A DNA stretch of 64,000 nucleotides from Litsea cubeba (taxonomy: Eukaryota; Streptophyta; Magnoliopsida; Laurales; Lauraceae). The translations under genes were made by a program, and so were the position numbers. The stretch lies in NCBI GenBank assembly GCA_012931725.1, contig CM022948.1, positions 11,343,303 through 11,407,302 on the forward strand, written 5' to 3'. The notes under the pieces are model-generated. The model saw only the letters and a program-made list of their open reading frames with translations. It was not told where the DNA came from and ran no database searches. Position 1 is the stretch's first letter; each line of letters starts with the position of its first letter. Positions 10,345-20,810 of this stretch are shown piece by piece.

Positions 10345-12231
10345 CTACAGCAACGGCAAGAAAAATACGAACTGTTCCCATTTTAGCAGCAGGAGTAAAA
10401 GTTTCATTATAATCAATACCTGCCACCTGACGATTACCAAAGACAACGAGACGGCCCTTAAGACGTTCAACATCATCATTTGCATGATATTTATTTTATA
10501 CACCCAACTACTACCAATCGCCTTCTTACCAGGAGGCAAGTCTTCCAGAGTCCACGTACCACTACGTTCAAGGGCATCAATCTCCTCTTTCATAGCCTGA
10601 CACCAACCTGAATCTTTAACTGCTTCTTTGAAGGAAGTAGGCTCTTTACGCTTAATAATTGCTGCCAAAAAATGTTTATGTCTCAGAGAAAATTTATTAT
10701 AATCCACATAACAAGCTATATTGAACTGTGTACCTGAGGAACAAGACGAAGCAGGAGAAGCAGTAGATGATGCAGGGGGGTCTATCTTTCGAACAACAGT
10801 GTTGGTAACAAAACCACGAAGTCTCGTAAAAGGCACACGAACCCGATGACCCTTACCAAGCTCCTCATTATTTTGCAATGGAACAATAGTATCTACATTT
10901 TCTCCAATTTCTGGACTCCCCCTTAAATGCAAAGGTGTCGTAGTATCACAAGGCACCTCACCAACCATCACCGTACTCGGACTCGGCGGATCCATCAAAC
11001 CACCACTATACGTCACGCCACCCGTCGGCAGCACAGCACCCCCAGCAGCTGCGCTACCTGACGCAGCGCCACCCACATTGACAGCACCTTCACCACTCAC
11101 TCCAGCACTACGCACTTCGCCAGCCTTAGGCGCACCACCCAACTCACTAAATTCATCAATCAAAGTATTTTGGGACAAATAGTTTTCAAGGTGTACAGTA
11201 GTAGAACTAGGCGCAGGTTCAAGTTTGGAAAAAGGAAAAACATGTTCCATGAACTTCACATCTCGACTAACAAAATAATCATGGGTATCTTCTAAATCAT
11301 ACAATCTCCAACCTTTTTGACCATATGGGTATCCCACAAACACACACCTCCTAGAACGGGGTCCGAATTTATCTTTAACATGAGGCCTATTAGCAGCATA
11401 ACATAAACACCCAAATACCTTTAAAGCAGTCAAAGGGGCTGGACTCCCAAAAAGAATCTCATAAGGGGTTTTACCATTCAAAACAGGGGTTGGTGTCCGA
11501 TTAATAAGATGACAAGCAGTCAAAGCACATTCACCCCAAAAATCAATAGGCAACTGAGCTTGAAAGCGCAAAGCACGTGCAACATTAAGAATATGTTTAT
11601 GTTTTCGCTCCACTCTACCATTTTGTTGTGGAGTATCCACACAAGAAGTTTGATGCAAAATTCCCATTTGAGCGAAAAATTCTTTTAAACATAAAAATTC
11701 TTGCCCATTATCACTCCATAACACCTTAACATGCTTATTAAATTGAGTTGTGACCATTGCACAAAAATTCTTAATCAATTGGCCAACTTCATACTTTCCA
11801 ACCATCAAATACACCCATGTAGCTCGAGAACAATCATCAACAATGGTTAAAAAATAATGAGCACCACAGCTAGAAGCAACATGATACGAACCCCAAATAT
11901 CGCAATGTATCAAATCAAACAAATCAGATGCTTCATTCGTACTTAAAGGAAAAGAGTGACGAGGCTGCTTAGCCAAAAAGCACACTTGACAATCTTCATC
12001 ACAAAACTTATTCAAACTACTACTACTGACTACTCCAGGTAAAGAACGCACCACCTTCATAGATGGGTGACCCAAACGCCTATGCCAAACCAAAGCTGAG
12101 TCTACAACTGTTGAATTATTTGCTTGAAGACTACGAACTGGACGAAAAAGATAGACCCCATTACACTGCTCCCCCGCTCCAATCAGGTTCCTCAAACTCC
12201 GGTCCTGAATAGTACATGGCTTGTTAGTGAA
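10345..12231 (-). pseudogene. Copia integrase and N-terminal RT region
   Basis: Integrase begins with the HHCC zinc-binding segment (WHRRLGHPS...C.VCFLAKQ) and continues with the catalytic core (LIHCDIWGSY, FLTIVDDCSRATWVY, SDNGQEF, QQNGRVERKH), with the D, D and E of the triad visible. A long acidic/alanine-glycine-rich spacer follows, then the RT N-terminus (SFKEAVKDSGWCQAMKEEIDAL, ending GSSWVYKI). A one-base deletion near 10493 shifts the frame, and a TAA lies near 10341 before the next fragment. The upstream junction with gag-protease is another frameshift in an A-run at 12233-12241. Confidence 0.88.
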
Positions 12232-12239
12232 ATTTTTTT

Positions 12240-13592
12240 TTAATGTTTTTCTAAAAATTGAGACACAGACAGCAAATTACAATTTAGAGCAGGAACATAT
12301 AACACATTGTCCAGAATTAAGTGTTCACTTAATTTAATACGACCTTCTTTAGTTGCAGTAGTATGTTTACCATTAGGAAGACCAACAGGTTCCGAAGAAA
12401 TATCGTGTACATCAAAAAATAAATCAATGTTACCGGACATATGGTTTGATGCACCTGTATCAATAATCCATTGCTCTAGATTTTTCTTACCATGCAACTT
12501 TGGAGTCGAAGTCGAGACCTTAGAAGAAGTTAAAGCAGCCACCAATTGCTGGATTTGAGCATCAGATAGGGTAGGCACACTTGGACGATCTACCTCACTA
12601 GCACCATTCAACGAAGCCTGACGAGTGCTGTCCACAGCAGCAGCAAAACCACCTCGCCCACGGCCTCCTCCACGACCATTATTTCCTCGGCCTCCTCGGC
12701 CACTCGACCGACCACCACCACGACTACCACGACCACCATTACCAGCCCACTCGGGCCACCCAATCAACTCAAAACACTTGTCTTTCTCATGACCTTTTCG
12801 GCCACAATGAGAGCACACACGAACATCAATACCACCCTGCGCCCTACTTTGCGCCACACCATCAACCGCAAACCCTACCACATCATTACGAGAATCTTGA
12901 GCATCAGTCATAGATTGGTGTCTCTCTGCAGAGAGCACCTTACCATGCGCATAGGAGAGCGAAGGCAAAGGATCAAGCATCAACAAACCAGAAGCAACGT
13001 CACGATATTTGTTCGAATCAAGACCCATTAGAAGCTGATGCAATTTTTCGTTTTCTAGAAGGATATTGTACTCACCAGCAGCGGAACACGTACAAGAAGG
13101 TAACTTTAATGCACTAGCCAATTCCTCCCACAAAGTACGCAATTCACCATAATACTCAGCAATAGATCTACCACGTTGTTTGCAATCAGCAATCATATGT
13201 TTTAGTTCATGAATACGAGGACCATTACGAAGAGAGTATCGATCACGTAGATCATCCCACAATACTTTAACTTGATCAGGAAAATGAACAGTTTTTCTAA
13301 TTGAAACATCAAGAGTGTTAAAAATCCAAGCCACAAGCATAGAATTAACTATTCCCCATTGATCATAATCCGGAGATTTAGCATCCGGTGCAGTAATAGT
13401 CCCATCAACAAACCCTAATTTATTTTTAGCACGCAAATTATTACGAAGGGAACGTACCCACTCATCATAATTATTCCCTTTCAATAAAATAGGACTAATC
13501 ACAGACCCTGTACCTTCCGATGGATGAAGATAATAAGGAGTAAAATGGTCATATCGAGAGGAAGGCGGTGGAGTTTTATCATCACCAGTCAT
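12240..13592 (-). CDS. Copia gag and protease
   Basis: I chose the ATG at 13592 (MTGDDKTPPP); the frame is open further upstream but without a good start. A UBN2/gag_3-type capsid region (ILLKGNNYDEWVRSLRNNL, VAWIFNTLDVSI, LWDDLRDRYS) is followed by a CCHC zinc knuckle (CSHCGRKGHEKDKC), a glycine/arginine-rich stretch, and an aspartic protease start with the catalytic WIIDTGASNHMSG. The frame closes at 12240 with FLEKH followed by TAA in the A-run. Gag would form the particle that houses reverse transcription. This fragment is itself uninterrupted, but the downstream pol is broken. Confidence 0.88.
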   Translation of the reverse strand: MTGDDKTPPPSSRYDHFTPYYLHPSEGTGSVISPILLKGNNYDEWVRSLRNNLRAKNKLGFVDGTITAPDAKSPDYDQWGIVNSMLVAWIFNTLDVSIRKTVHFPDQVKVLWDDLRDRYSLRNGPRIHELKHMIADCKQRGRSIAEYYGELRTLWEELASALKLPSCTCSAAGEYNILLENEKLHQLLMGLDSNKYRDVASGLLMLDPLPSLSYAHGKVLSAERHQSMTDAQDSRNDVVGFAVDGVAQSRAQGGIDVRVCSHCGRKGHEKDKCFELIGWPEWAGNGGRGSRGGGRSSGRGGRGNNGRGGGRGRGGFAAAVDSTRQASLNGASEVDRPSVPTLSDAQIQQLVAALTSSKVSTSTPKLHGKKNLEQWIIDTGASNHMSGNIDLFFDVHDISSEPVGLPNGKHTTATKEGRIKLSEHLILDNVLYVPALNCNLLSVSQFLEKH

Positions 13593-13700
13593 GATAGCTG
13601 CACACAACGACAAGCACCAAACAAACTCCAAGAACACGTCTTGGATTACAGGATTACACACCCTCACAGGATCGAAAAAATTAGCCCTAATTTAGATGGC

Positions 13701-13712
13701 GCTCTGATACCA
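13701..13712 (-). other. Copia primer binding site
   Basis: The minus strand reads TGGTATCAGAGC immediately after the 5' LTR. It is complementary to the 3' end of plant initiator tRNA-Met, the standard minus-strand primer of these elements. Confidence 0.9.
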
Positions 13713-13868
13713 TGATAAACTTGAGAGAATATTGGGAGAAAAACAGCTTGCCTTTGCCTTTACTATTAACATGAATATATATACAATGACCTAGCTAATT
13801 TAGGAAAACTCCTAAACTAACGCACCACCCAAGGAAATTTACAGAATATACATAAATATATCCTATTA
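13713..13868 (-). repeat. Copia 5' LTR (156 bp)
   Basis: It is bounded by the primer binding site on the inner side and by GATAA (13869-13873) on the outer side. On the minus strand it starts TAATAGG and ends TTATCA, so the outer terminus departs from the usual TG. Very short LTRs like this are seen in some Copia lineages. Confidence 0.85.
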
Positions 13869-13873
13869 GATAA

Positions 13874-14500
13874 GAACAGTTCCAATCAAACCATAAACAT
13901 CAGAGGGTACAATAAACTTTCCATAGTAAGCACATTCATAGATTAAGTTCAAATTTATAAAAGGAAATAAAGATAATTAAAGTTTAATTAATGGCCATTA
14001 ACAAATTAAAAGCCTAGGCCAATACTAAAGATGATTACAAAAGTAATCCAAAATTTGTAGAGGCGCTCTTGTGCATGTCCAGACGACTTAGATTATGTCA
14101 TCTGCACACCACCTGTGATCGCCATCAGGCTAATATGCCTGAAAGGGCGCTTCCTTCTCCAATTCGAGGGTAATGGACTCGATACCTATGCACCGGGTGT
14201 AGTACATCAGACTAAGAATACCTGACATGTAGATTTAAATGTAAACATACATATACAATATCAAAGAGAGTAAATAAACATGATCATGTGATATACAAGG
14301 AAGCAATCTAGGCATATAAGCACGAGTATCAAGACAATGAACAATAAAAGACAATATCTATCAATCTATCAAATGGGCGGTCCACATATGCTAATATATC
14401 ATAGGATAGTATCATTGCCCTCCCAACTCATACCGAGAGTAGTAGAGAATGGTACGGATTAAATCCCGTCAACCAATCGGATGGTCAGTTTGGAACAAGA
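13874..14500 (-). mobile_element. Gypsy-type LTR remnant (right piece)
   Basis: Read on the minus strand, this continues upstream from the left piece at 5826-5953. It shows block-wise similarity to the chromovirus LTRs of this window: a GGGATTTAAT block, a block like CATGATCATGTTTATT...GTATAT, and a TTAATT-rich block near the end. No coding capacity. The outer boundary is uncertain; it could run to about 14610, where the duplicated segment begins. Confidence 0.45.
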
Positions 14501-14612
14501 CATCAGGTAATGTTACCTGGAACAATCAAGACATTGGGTGTATTGTCTGGAACAATGGACTTGCGATCTGCAACCGCTCAATCATATCTATACATAAGTT
14601 CTCTCACTGAAG

Positions 14613-16411
14613 AATCTTGTATGTTTCGACCTAAGAATCTAAATCCGAGAGGATTATATGCACATATTCTTAATATTTGTAGTTTTAAGGGCCTACATGG
14701 CTTGAGTTATATTCATATTTGAGAGTCTAGTTAGCTTTAAACATATACAAATTAATAACCCCACTTCCGTGAGTAAAAATATATATGTAATTTGAACTAC
14801 TAGTGCACTCGATAAGTCGATATCCATATCTTATTTTGATTAGGATTGGAAATGATAATATTTTTTTTTTTTTAGGTTGACGCCAAATTCAGATATAACG
14901 CTTAAGTTCTATTTTGGAGCTAGATTCGGAACTAAATCTGTAAAGACAGATGTGTATTTGAATCCGCCATTTCCCATCCCAAATTCGATCTGTCTGCATT
15001 GGGTCGCCCCGGAACCTAACCTGAATTCCATGTCAGTTTCAAATCCAAGACCATGCCCTAACTTCCATCCACACAAGTACAACATGCATTTCACTTGATG
15101 GTTTGGCATGCAGGTTCACATTAGCCCTCACAGAAGCTTCATCCCTCTAGAATACCATGTGGGGCTTAACTTGGGTCAGGCCAAACTCAAATTTATAGGG
15201 CCCAGTCCATGTGAAAATGCAATTGTAGGTGGGCTTGTTTATATATAGGATGCTTATGCACCGGTCTCTAGCATACAAATTGGACTCCGGTTGAATTTCA
15301 AAAGGCAATTACCACTGAAATAATGAGTTATTGTTTTAATGTATTTTCCCCTAAATTTCCTATTACTGGTGCTCATGGACCGGGCTAACTGGGCCTGCCT
15401 GTCCTGGGCCGGGCCCTTTGTTTTTTTACTAAGATCCGGCCTGATCTAATATAAATCCTGGGTCTGTTTATTATTCTGGCCATGCTTGGATTAAGTGTTA
15501 AACAGCTCGAAGCCAGGCCCGAATTTCATGTAAATTGTACTAGTTGAGTACAATACTTTTTTTCTTCGGGCATTGCGTCCGGAAACGGGGAAACACTGTT
15601 TCAGCCTATTCCTGTTCACCTAATTTTGAGATCCTGAGAGGGTCCATAGATGATGTGGCAGTTTTCTCATGTGGTGTCCAGGAATAAGTGGCCTGTTTCG
15701 TCCAAACAGGGGATCCGTACTCGTATTATGATTTGTATAGTTGTAAAACTTGATTTTTAGATCTCTCTGTCATTTTTAGTGTTTGTATTAATTGGGCTTG
15801 GCCCAACTGATTCTGTGGGCAGGCTCGGGCTTGATATGCTTATGACGGATTGGTCTAACACCAGGTACTTACTTACAACCCATGTCGGGCTTGAGTGATA
15901 TGAGTCTGTATTTCTAATACTCGAGTCGGGCCTGGATATACCTCAGCCCGGGCGAAGGGCACCCCTATTTAGTATTTACACCATCCAATAAGAATTTTCG
16001 AAGCGCTTTGCCTTCATAGAATCAGAATTCCATGTGCAACTTACCTCTACATGCATTGTCAAGCAACTGTTTCATGCGTTTGTAGGCATGGAACAGAACT
16101 TATGGCAGTACCACTAGTTTCTAAACAATGCTTCTGCAAAAACATTCCAAGTCAAGAAGATAGTTGGGGCCCACTTCATGGGCCTTCTCATGATGGGTCA
16201 AAGCTGCTAGTCCAAAAGGACTGGTCCTAATATTAAGGTTTAGTTGTAGCCCATAGAACTATAAATTTGGCCTTGGAGATCCATTTAGTGATCAAGAGAA
16301 AATAGACCCGAGGCTCGACCCATGGGCGTAAAGAACTGTTACAGAACACCAATGTCATGACTGTTCTACATGGACTGGCATTTTGAGCCCAATGGGTGGT
16401 TTATGCCCTGT
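14613..16411. repeat. Long dispersed duplication, copy 1 (copy 2 at 49826-51211)
   Basis: From TATGTTTCGACC through CCGCCATTTCCCATCCC, CCATGTGGGGCTTAACTTGGG, ACTCGAGTCGGGCCTGGATA and GGTTTAGTTGTA to GCCCAATGG, the order and sequence are the same as at 49826-51211, with scattered substitutions and small indels. No reading frame is conserved between copies. It is either an old segmental duplication or two copies of an unrecognised non-coding transposon. This copy has about 510 extra bases (15385-15897). Confidence 0.8.
15385..15897. other. Segment present only in copy 1 of the duplication
   Basis: Copy 2 passes from CATGGACCAGGC almost directly into TATGAGTCTGTATTTC. In copy 1 about 510 bp rich in GGGCC(T/C)G words lie between the same blocks. 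Either copy 1 gained an insertion or copy 2 lost it. No terminal repeats or target duplication are obvious. Confidence 0.6.
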
Positions 16412-16531
16412 TTGTTTTGGGCTTAGTAGCTAGCTGGGTTGGGCCTGTACCTACTTCTGCCTGAAGCCAACTGGTGGTTAGAGTGGCCCAACAAAATCAC
16501 GACATTAAATGCTTCTTTATTTGCTTAATAA

Positions 16532-16852
16532 GGGCCCATTTGGAGGAGTAAAGATGACGATAAGAAAAGTTTAATTTTCGAAAAAAACCTTCGTTGCTCC
16601 ATATTATATTTCATTCGAGACTAGAAAAGCAATTTTCTTCTTAACTACTTTTTCTACCGTTGAGGTGTAATCTTCTTTTCCTCCGCAGTAAACATGGTTT
16701 TTAATTATTAAAAAAGTGGAATTTAATTATCTAATTTTTTTTATATTTTACTGAAATAAAGGCTATAAGATGATTGTTTCATAAATAAAATTATGATTCA
16801 TTCAAATCTAGACACCATGAAAAATCACTACCAAACAAGTAGTCACTCTTCA

Positions 16853-16896
<44 letters not shown>

Positions 16897-16924
16897 CTAG
16901 ATTTTTCCTCATCCAAATGGGCTC
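16532..16924. mobile_element. Tourist-like MITE (PIF/Harbinger type), 393 bp
   Basis: The inverted ends are GGGCCCATTTGGA and, on the other strand, GAGCCCATTTGGAT. They are flanked by TAA at 16529-16531 and 16925-16927, the 3-bp duplication typical of PIF/Harbinger elements. There is no coding sequence. A 37-base T-run lies near the right end. Confidence 0.75.
16858..16894. repeat. Poly(T) run, 37 bases
   Basis: Uninterrupted T homopolymer inside the Tourist-like MITE. Its length is prone to polymerase and assembly error. Confidence 0.95.
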
Positions 16925-17484
16925 TAAAGGATGTCTGCAGACAAATCAGTATACTTAAGGTCTCATCCTTATTGCTCTCTTTTATATGCTACAATTCATT
17001 ACCATCTGTTTTACATATCTTTACATACAAAAAAATCTCTTTGTTTTTACACCTTGGTTAGTTTCTAGAGCATTGTCAAAAATGTCATTCTCGGGATAAT
17101 ATCAGTATTATATTTTGGTTTTTTTTTTTTTTTGGATACTATCAGGAAAGTGTCTAAGAAGTAAATTAATTTGTAATAGAAAAGTAAATAAAGCATACTG
17201 TTATAACTATTTTTAGATATATATGTTCTCATTTATTCCCCCCTTTTTCTCAAACTTTGCTCTCACAGTATCTTCAATCAGCAATTGAAAATATCATGAT
17301 ACTATCTGATTGTAGAGGTTTTTTTTTTCGCTCTTTGCGAAGTCGACACAGTTATTTTTTTGTTATTAGCATAGATTATAATATAATTTATCGATTGTGT
17401 TCTCTGTTTTGTGTACAAGAAACGCCTGCTAGACAAGGGTACTAAATTAAAGTAATTCCATGTTTCGAGCAAAAAAATAAAAAA

Positions 17485-18194
17485 GAGCTCTTTGCATATA
17501 CCCCCTAAGGTTTTTAAGATTTATAAATAGGCCCCTATAGTTTTAGTTTGTAAATAGACCCTTTTTTTTCCATTCAAATACCCTTCGTGTACCCAAAATC
17601 AGTTGCCTTCCAACCACCAAAAGTTTTTACAGTAACATGACACTTTTGCCCATCTCTTTATCCCCCATATGCATAAATTCAAAAGCATGGACTTATTTTT
17701 CTCTAAAGCTTTTGACATTAATAATTACATTTAGTGAGAGAGAATAATTGTACGCAAATCTATTTTTATCAATACACGGCTTATTTCATCAAAATCCAAA
17801 TCGATCATAATGACAATCAATGCCTATGCTTGTAAGTGGTTATAATTGATCTAATCCATGCACGACCCACCGTTAGATTAATGAAAGTTTCAAAATACAT
17901 GATTAGGCTTCGTCTGCATTAAAGAGTTATTAAGATAGACCATTGGGACTTGGAATAAAATAATGTTATTTTTTAAATAATAATATACTGATTTTTGTTT
18001 AATGGATGTAATGGCAAAGCTATCATTTTTATAAAAGTTTCACGCAAATCTCATGGCGGTTACCCATTCTCATTAGAAATACTGATTTTGGGATATGAAA
18101 GGCATTGAAATGTAAAAGTAGGGGCCTATTTACAAATATTAAAACCATAGAGGCCTATTTACAAATCATTGAAACCTTAGGGGGTTATGTAGAG
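17485..18194 (+). mobile_element. Fold-back/MITE family, copy A (about 710 bp)
   Basis: The left end reads CTCTTTGCATATACCCCCTA followed by AAGGTTT and AATAGGCCCCTA. The right end is its approximate reverse complement (AATAGGCCCC ... AAACC(T)TAGGGGGTTATGTAGAG). The long imperfect terminal inverted repeats (about 60-80 bp) contain sub-repeats of the AATAGGCCCC word. No transposase. Copies B, C and D belong to the same family. The superfamily is not clear because the ends run into A/T tracts that hide any duplication. Confidence 0.65.
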
Positions 18195-18570
18195 TTTTTT
18201 TTTTGTATATACGCACCTTAAGGTTTCTATGATTTGTAAACCGGCCCCTGTGGCTTAACTATTTGTAAATAGGCCCCTACCTTTACATTTCAATGCTTTT
18301 CATGCCCCGAAATCAGTATTTCTAATGAGAATGGGTAACCGCCATGAGATATGTGTAGAACTTTTATAAAAATTATAGCTTTGCCCTTACATCCATTATA
18401 CAAAAATTAGTATATAAATATTCACAAAAATATCGTTATTGATCCCAAGTCCCAACGGTCTCTCTCAATAACTCTTTAATGCATATGAAGCATAATCATA
18501 TAGGTTAAAACTTTCATCAATCTAACGATGGGTCACACACGGATTGGATCAATTATAATCAATCACAAGG
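18195..18570 (-). mobile_element. Fold-back/MITE family, copy B, inverted partial copy
   Basis: This is the right half of copy A in opposite orientation: CACCTTAAGG, AATAGGCCCCTACCTTTACATTTCAATG, then the internal TAACCGCCATGAGAT and CCAAGTCCCAACGG blocks in reverse. Together A and B make a near-perfect palindrome with arms of about 365 bp centred at 18195-18200. Confidence 0.7.
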
Positions 18571-19440
18571 ACAGTGGGAGGGGGTTCGAGCGGGGTCAAT
18601 TGACGCCTCTCAACTTTTGCAATTCGGTTGAATAATGGAAGAGGTTGCAAAGAATGCTCTTATGGAAGTTCTGTCCAGTACATTTTGTCCCCACTCACTC
18701 ACTTTTCATTCACATAAAGGAGAAAATTTAAAAAATAATCAAGGATATTTTTGTCTTTTAATTGTTCCCAAAGGGATCCATGAGTATTTGGTTCTCCAAA
18801 TTTTAAGGAGAGATTGCTGCTTGCAATCAATACATTCCCTCTTTATCTCCCACAAATGTTTATCTTCAATGCAATTTTAGAGGATTTAGGCATCTTGGTT
18901 TTATTATGGGGCATTTGGGCGGAGGTCCCTCAACTGTGATTTTTATTGCAAACGATCCACAACATTTTATCGTAATGACGGCAGTCCTTTTGTAAAAGTA
19001 ACTCATTGAAAAAGACAAAAACACCCTTGTACACGTCAGCAAAAGCAGAACTCAGAAATTTATCTGAGTTTTGGCAAAACTCAGCAATAATTCAAATGAA
19101 CTTCTCTCCTTCCATTGAGGTTTAGATGGCGTTAGAGTTTCAGAACGACAAAGTGGTCTTCATGAAGTTTTTAGAGGACGTCTTAAGCTTTTCAGAAAGG
19201 TCTGGTTCGCAAAAATTTAAGTTCGTTTGAGCCTCCAAGCGTTGCTTCAAAATAAGGCCGGAAAAACTGATCCAAAATTCTTATTTTTATCAGTAAACTT
19301 CAATGGGCCATAACTTGAGTTTCCGAAGTCCAAATCGGGTGATTCAAAACCCTAGAATCATCTACACATCTAGGGCTACAACTTTCGTGAAGAGACCAAG
19401 TCAAGATTCCGTCGTTATATCATAGAAAAATACCTCACAA
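18571..19440. other. Unassigned sequence between fold-back copies and the PLD fragment
   Basis: No gene is recognised. The stretch around 19120-19430 (GGGCCATAACTTGAGTTTCC and following) resembles LTR or untranslated-leader sequence of plant retroelements, but no LTR ends were found. Small AACTCAG/CTGAGTT words begin at about 19050. Confidence 0.4.
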
Positions 19441-19448
19441 TTTGGATA

Positions 19449-19560
19449 CAAACTCAGATAAATTTGTCTGAGTTTTGCCAGAAACTCAGATAAATTTGCC
19501 AAAACTCAGATAATTTATCTGAGTTTTTTTCGAAAACTCAGATAAATTATCTGAGTTTTG
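19449..19560. repeat. AACTCAGATAAATT/CTGAGTT repeat, left copy
   Basis: A run of alternating AACTCAGATAAATTTG and its reverse complement, giving several small palindromes. Nearly the same run recurs in direct orientation at 20717-20810, on the other side of the phospholipase D fragment. Confidence 0.75.
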
Positions 19561-19733
19561 CAAATTTATCTTTATCAGAGTTTTATAAATTTATCTTTGT
19601 CAGGGCCATGTGATGGATCGATGGCAACAGGAAGGTCATGTGTTGAAATGGAGAGATTATTTTGATTCAAGACAGTTTAAGTGAATGATCCAAAATTGAT
19701 AGTGCTACAAATGAATGGAAGTATTGCTACTAT

Positions 19734-20267
19734 TAGGGGTGATCGGCCGGATTTCCGGTCCGGTTTTCGGACCGGAATCCGGTCGGACCGGATTTCCGGT
19801 CCAGCCCAAAATGAAGGACCGGACCGGACCACTTATAAGCGGTCCGGTCCGGTCCGGTCCAAACCGGTCCGGTTGGACCACTTAAAGTGGTCCGGACCGG
19901 TTTCCATTTTTTTTTTCTTTTCATTTTTTTTTATTTTTTTTTGTTTTTTTTTTTCATTTTCACCTCACATCTAAAAAGTAGGCAAATGTCAAATGAATGA
20001 ATGATGGGTTTTACAAATGGGTGCTAGGCTCATGCCTCATGGGCTCAAAGATTATGAAAAAAAAATTAAAAAAAAATTATTTTAATAAATGCGGTCCGGT
20101 CCGGTCCGGACCGGACCACAAAAGGCCCAGACCGGACCGGACCGGAATAACCGGTCCGGTCCGGACCGGACCGGATTTGGACCACCAAGACCGCAAATCC
20201 GGTCCGGTCCGGTCCGGTCCGGTTTTGTGGTCCGGTCCGGTCTGCGGTCCGGTTCTGTGCAGCCCTA
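19734..20267. mobile_element. Non-autonomous hAT element (534 bp) full of GGTCCGGTCC words
   Basis: The ends TAGGGGTGATC and (reverse strand) TAGGGCTGCAC are hAT-like, and the flanks show a perfect 8-bp duplication GCTACTAT (19726-19733 and 20268-20275). The ends are packed with GGTCCGGTCCGG repeats in both orientations, a common pattern of plant hAT MITEs; the interior is low-complexity. No transposase is encoded. Confidence 0.85.
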
Positions 20268-20312
20268 GCTACTATAAAATAAGAATTTTCACTATTGCTT
20301 TCAACTGTTACA

Positions 20313-20707
20313 GTTGATGATGAATACATCATCATTGGGTCAGCAAACATCAATCAAAGGTCAATGGACGGTGCGAGGGACTCAGAGATAGCCATGGGAG
20401 GATACCAACCACATCACCTGGCAACCAGGCAGCCAGCCCTCAGACAGGTCCATGGTTTCCGGATGGCATTGTGGTATGAGCACCTTGGCATGCTTGATGA
20501 CTCATTCCTCCAGCCAAAGAGCATCGAGTGTAGCCAGAAGGTGAACAAGATAGCTGACAGGTACTGGGACCTTTACGTGAGTGAGACCCTTGATCGCGAC
20601 TTACCTGGCCACCTGCTCAGTTACCCAGTTAGAGTCACTAGTGATGGAGATGTCACAGAGCTTCCAGGCACAGAGTTCTTCCCAGACACACAGGCTCACA
20701 TTCAGAA
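20313..20707 (+). pseudogene. Phospholipase D (alpha class) C-terminal fragment
   Basis: About 130 codons without a stop match the C-terminus of plant PLD-alpha: VDDEYIIIGSANINQRSMDG (downstream half of the second HKD motif region), RDSEIAMGGYQPHHLATRQPA, HGFRMALWYEHLGMLDD, YWDLYVSETLDRDLPGHLL and VTELPGTEFFPDT. The enzyme cleaves phosphatidylcholine to phosphatidic acid. The catalytic HxK half of the motif, the first HKD, and the C2 domain are missing, and the true C-terminal residues are replaced after DTQAHI by flanking repeat sequence. An acceptor-like TGTTACAG precedes the fragment, so it looks like a genomic exon carried with intron sequence and not a processed copy. It is non-functional as PLD. 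Confidence 0.9.
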
Positions 20708-20716
20708 AAGTTGTTC

Positions 20717-20810
20717 AAAACTCAGATAAATTTGTCTGAGTTTTGCCAGAAACTCAAATAAATTTGTTAAAACTCAAATAAATTTATCTGAGTTTTGGCA
20801 AATTTGTTTT
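20717..20810. repeat. AACTCAGATAAATT/CTGAGTT repeat, right copy
   Basis: Direct repeat of the block at 19449-19560; both begin AACTCAGATAAATTTGTCTG. The pair encloses the PLD fragment and the hAT MITE, so the gene piece lies inside a larger repeated unit. Confidence 0.75.

Larger units (their letters stand above)
5954..13868 (-). mobile_element. Copia-type LTR retrotransposon, degenerate, containing a LINE insertion
   Basis: A minus-strand element bounded by two short related LTRs (13713-13868 and 5954-6121) and by the duplication GATAA. In element order it carries a primer binding site, gag-protease, integrase, reverse transcriptase, RNase H and a polypurine tract; integrase before RT is the Copia order. 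It is 7.9 kb long, or about 4.9 kb without the inserted LINE-B, a normal Copia length. Coding capacity is lost through three frameshifts and one in-frame stop. It sits inside a gypsy-type LTR remnant. Confidence 0.9.

Noticed and set aside
16858..16894. Long homopolymers (also 36981-37033 and 63538-63572) as meaningful signals
   Set aside because: Simple runs with no associated element end, likely slippage products and assembly-sensitive.
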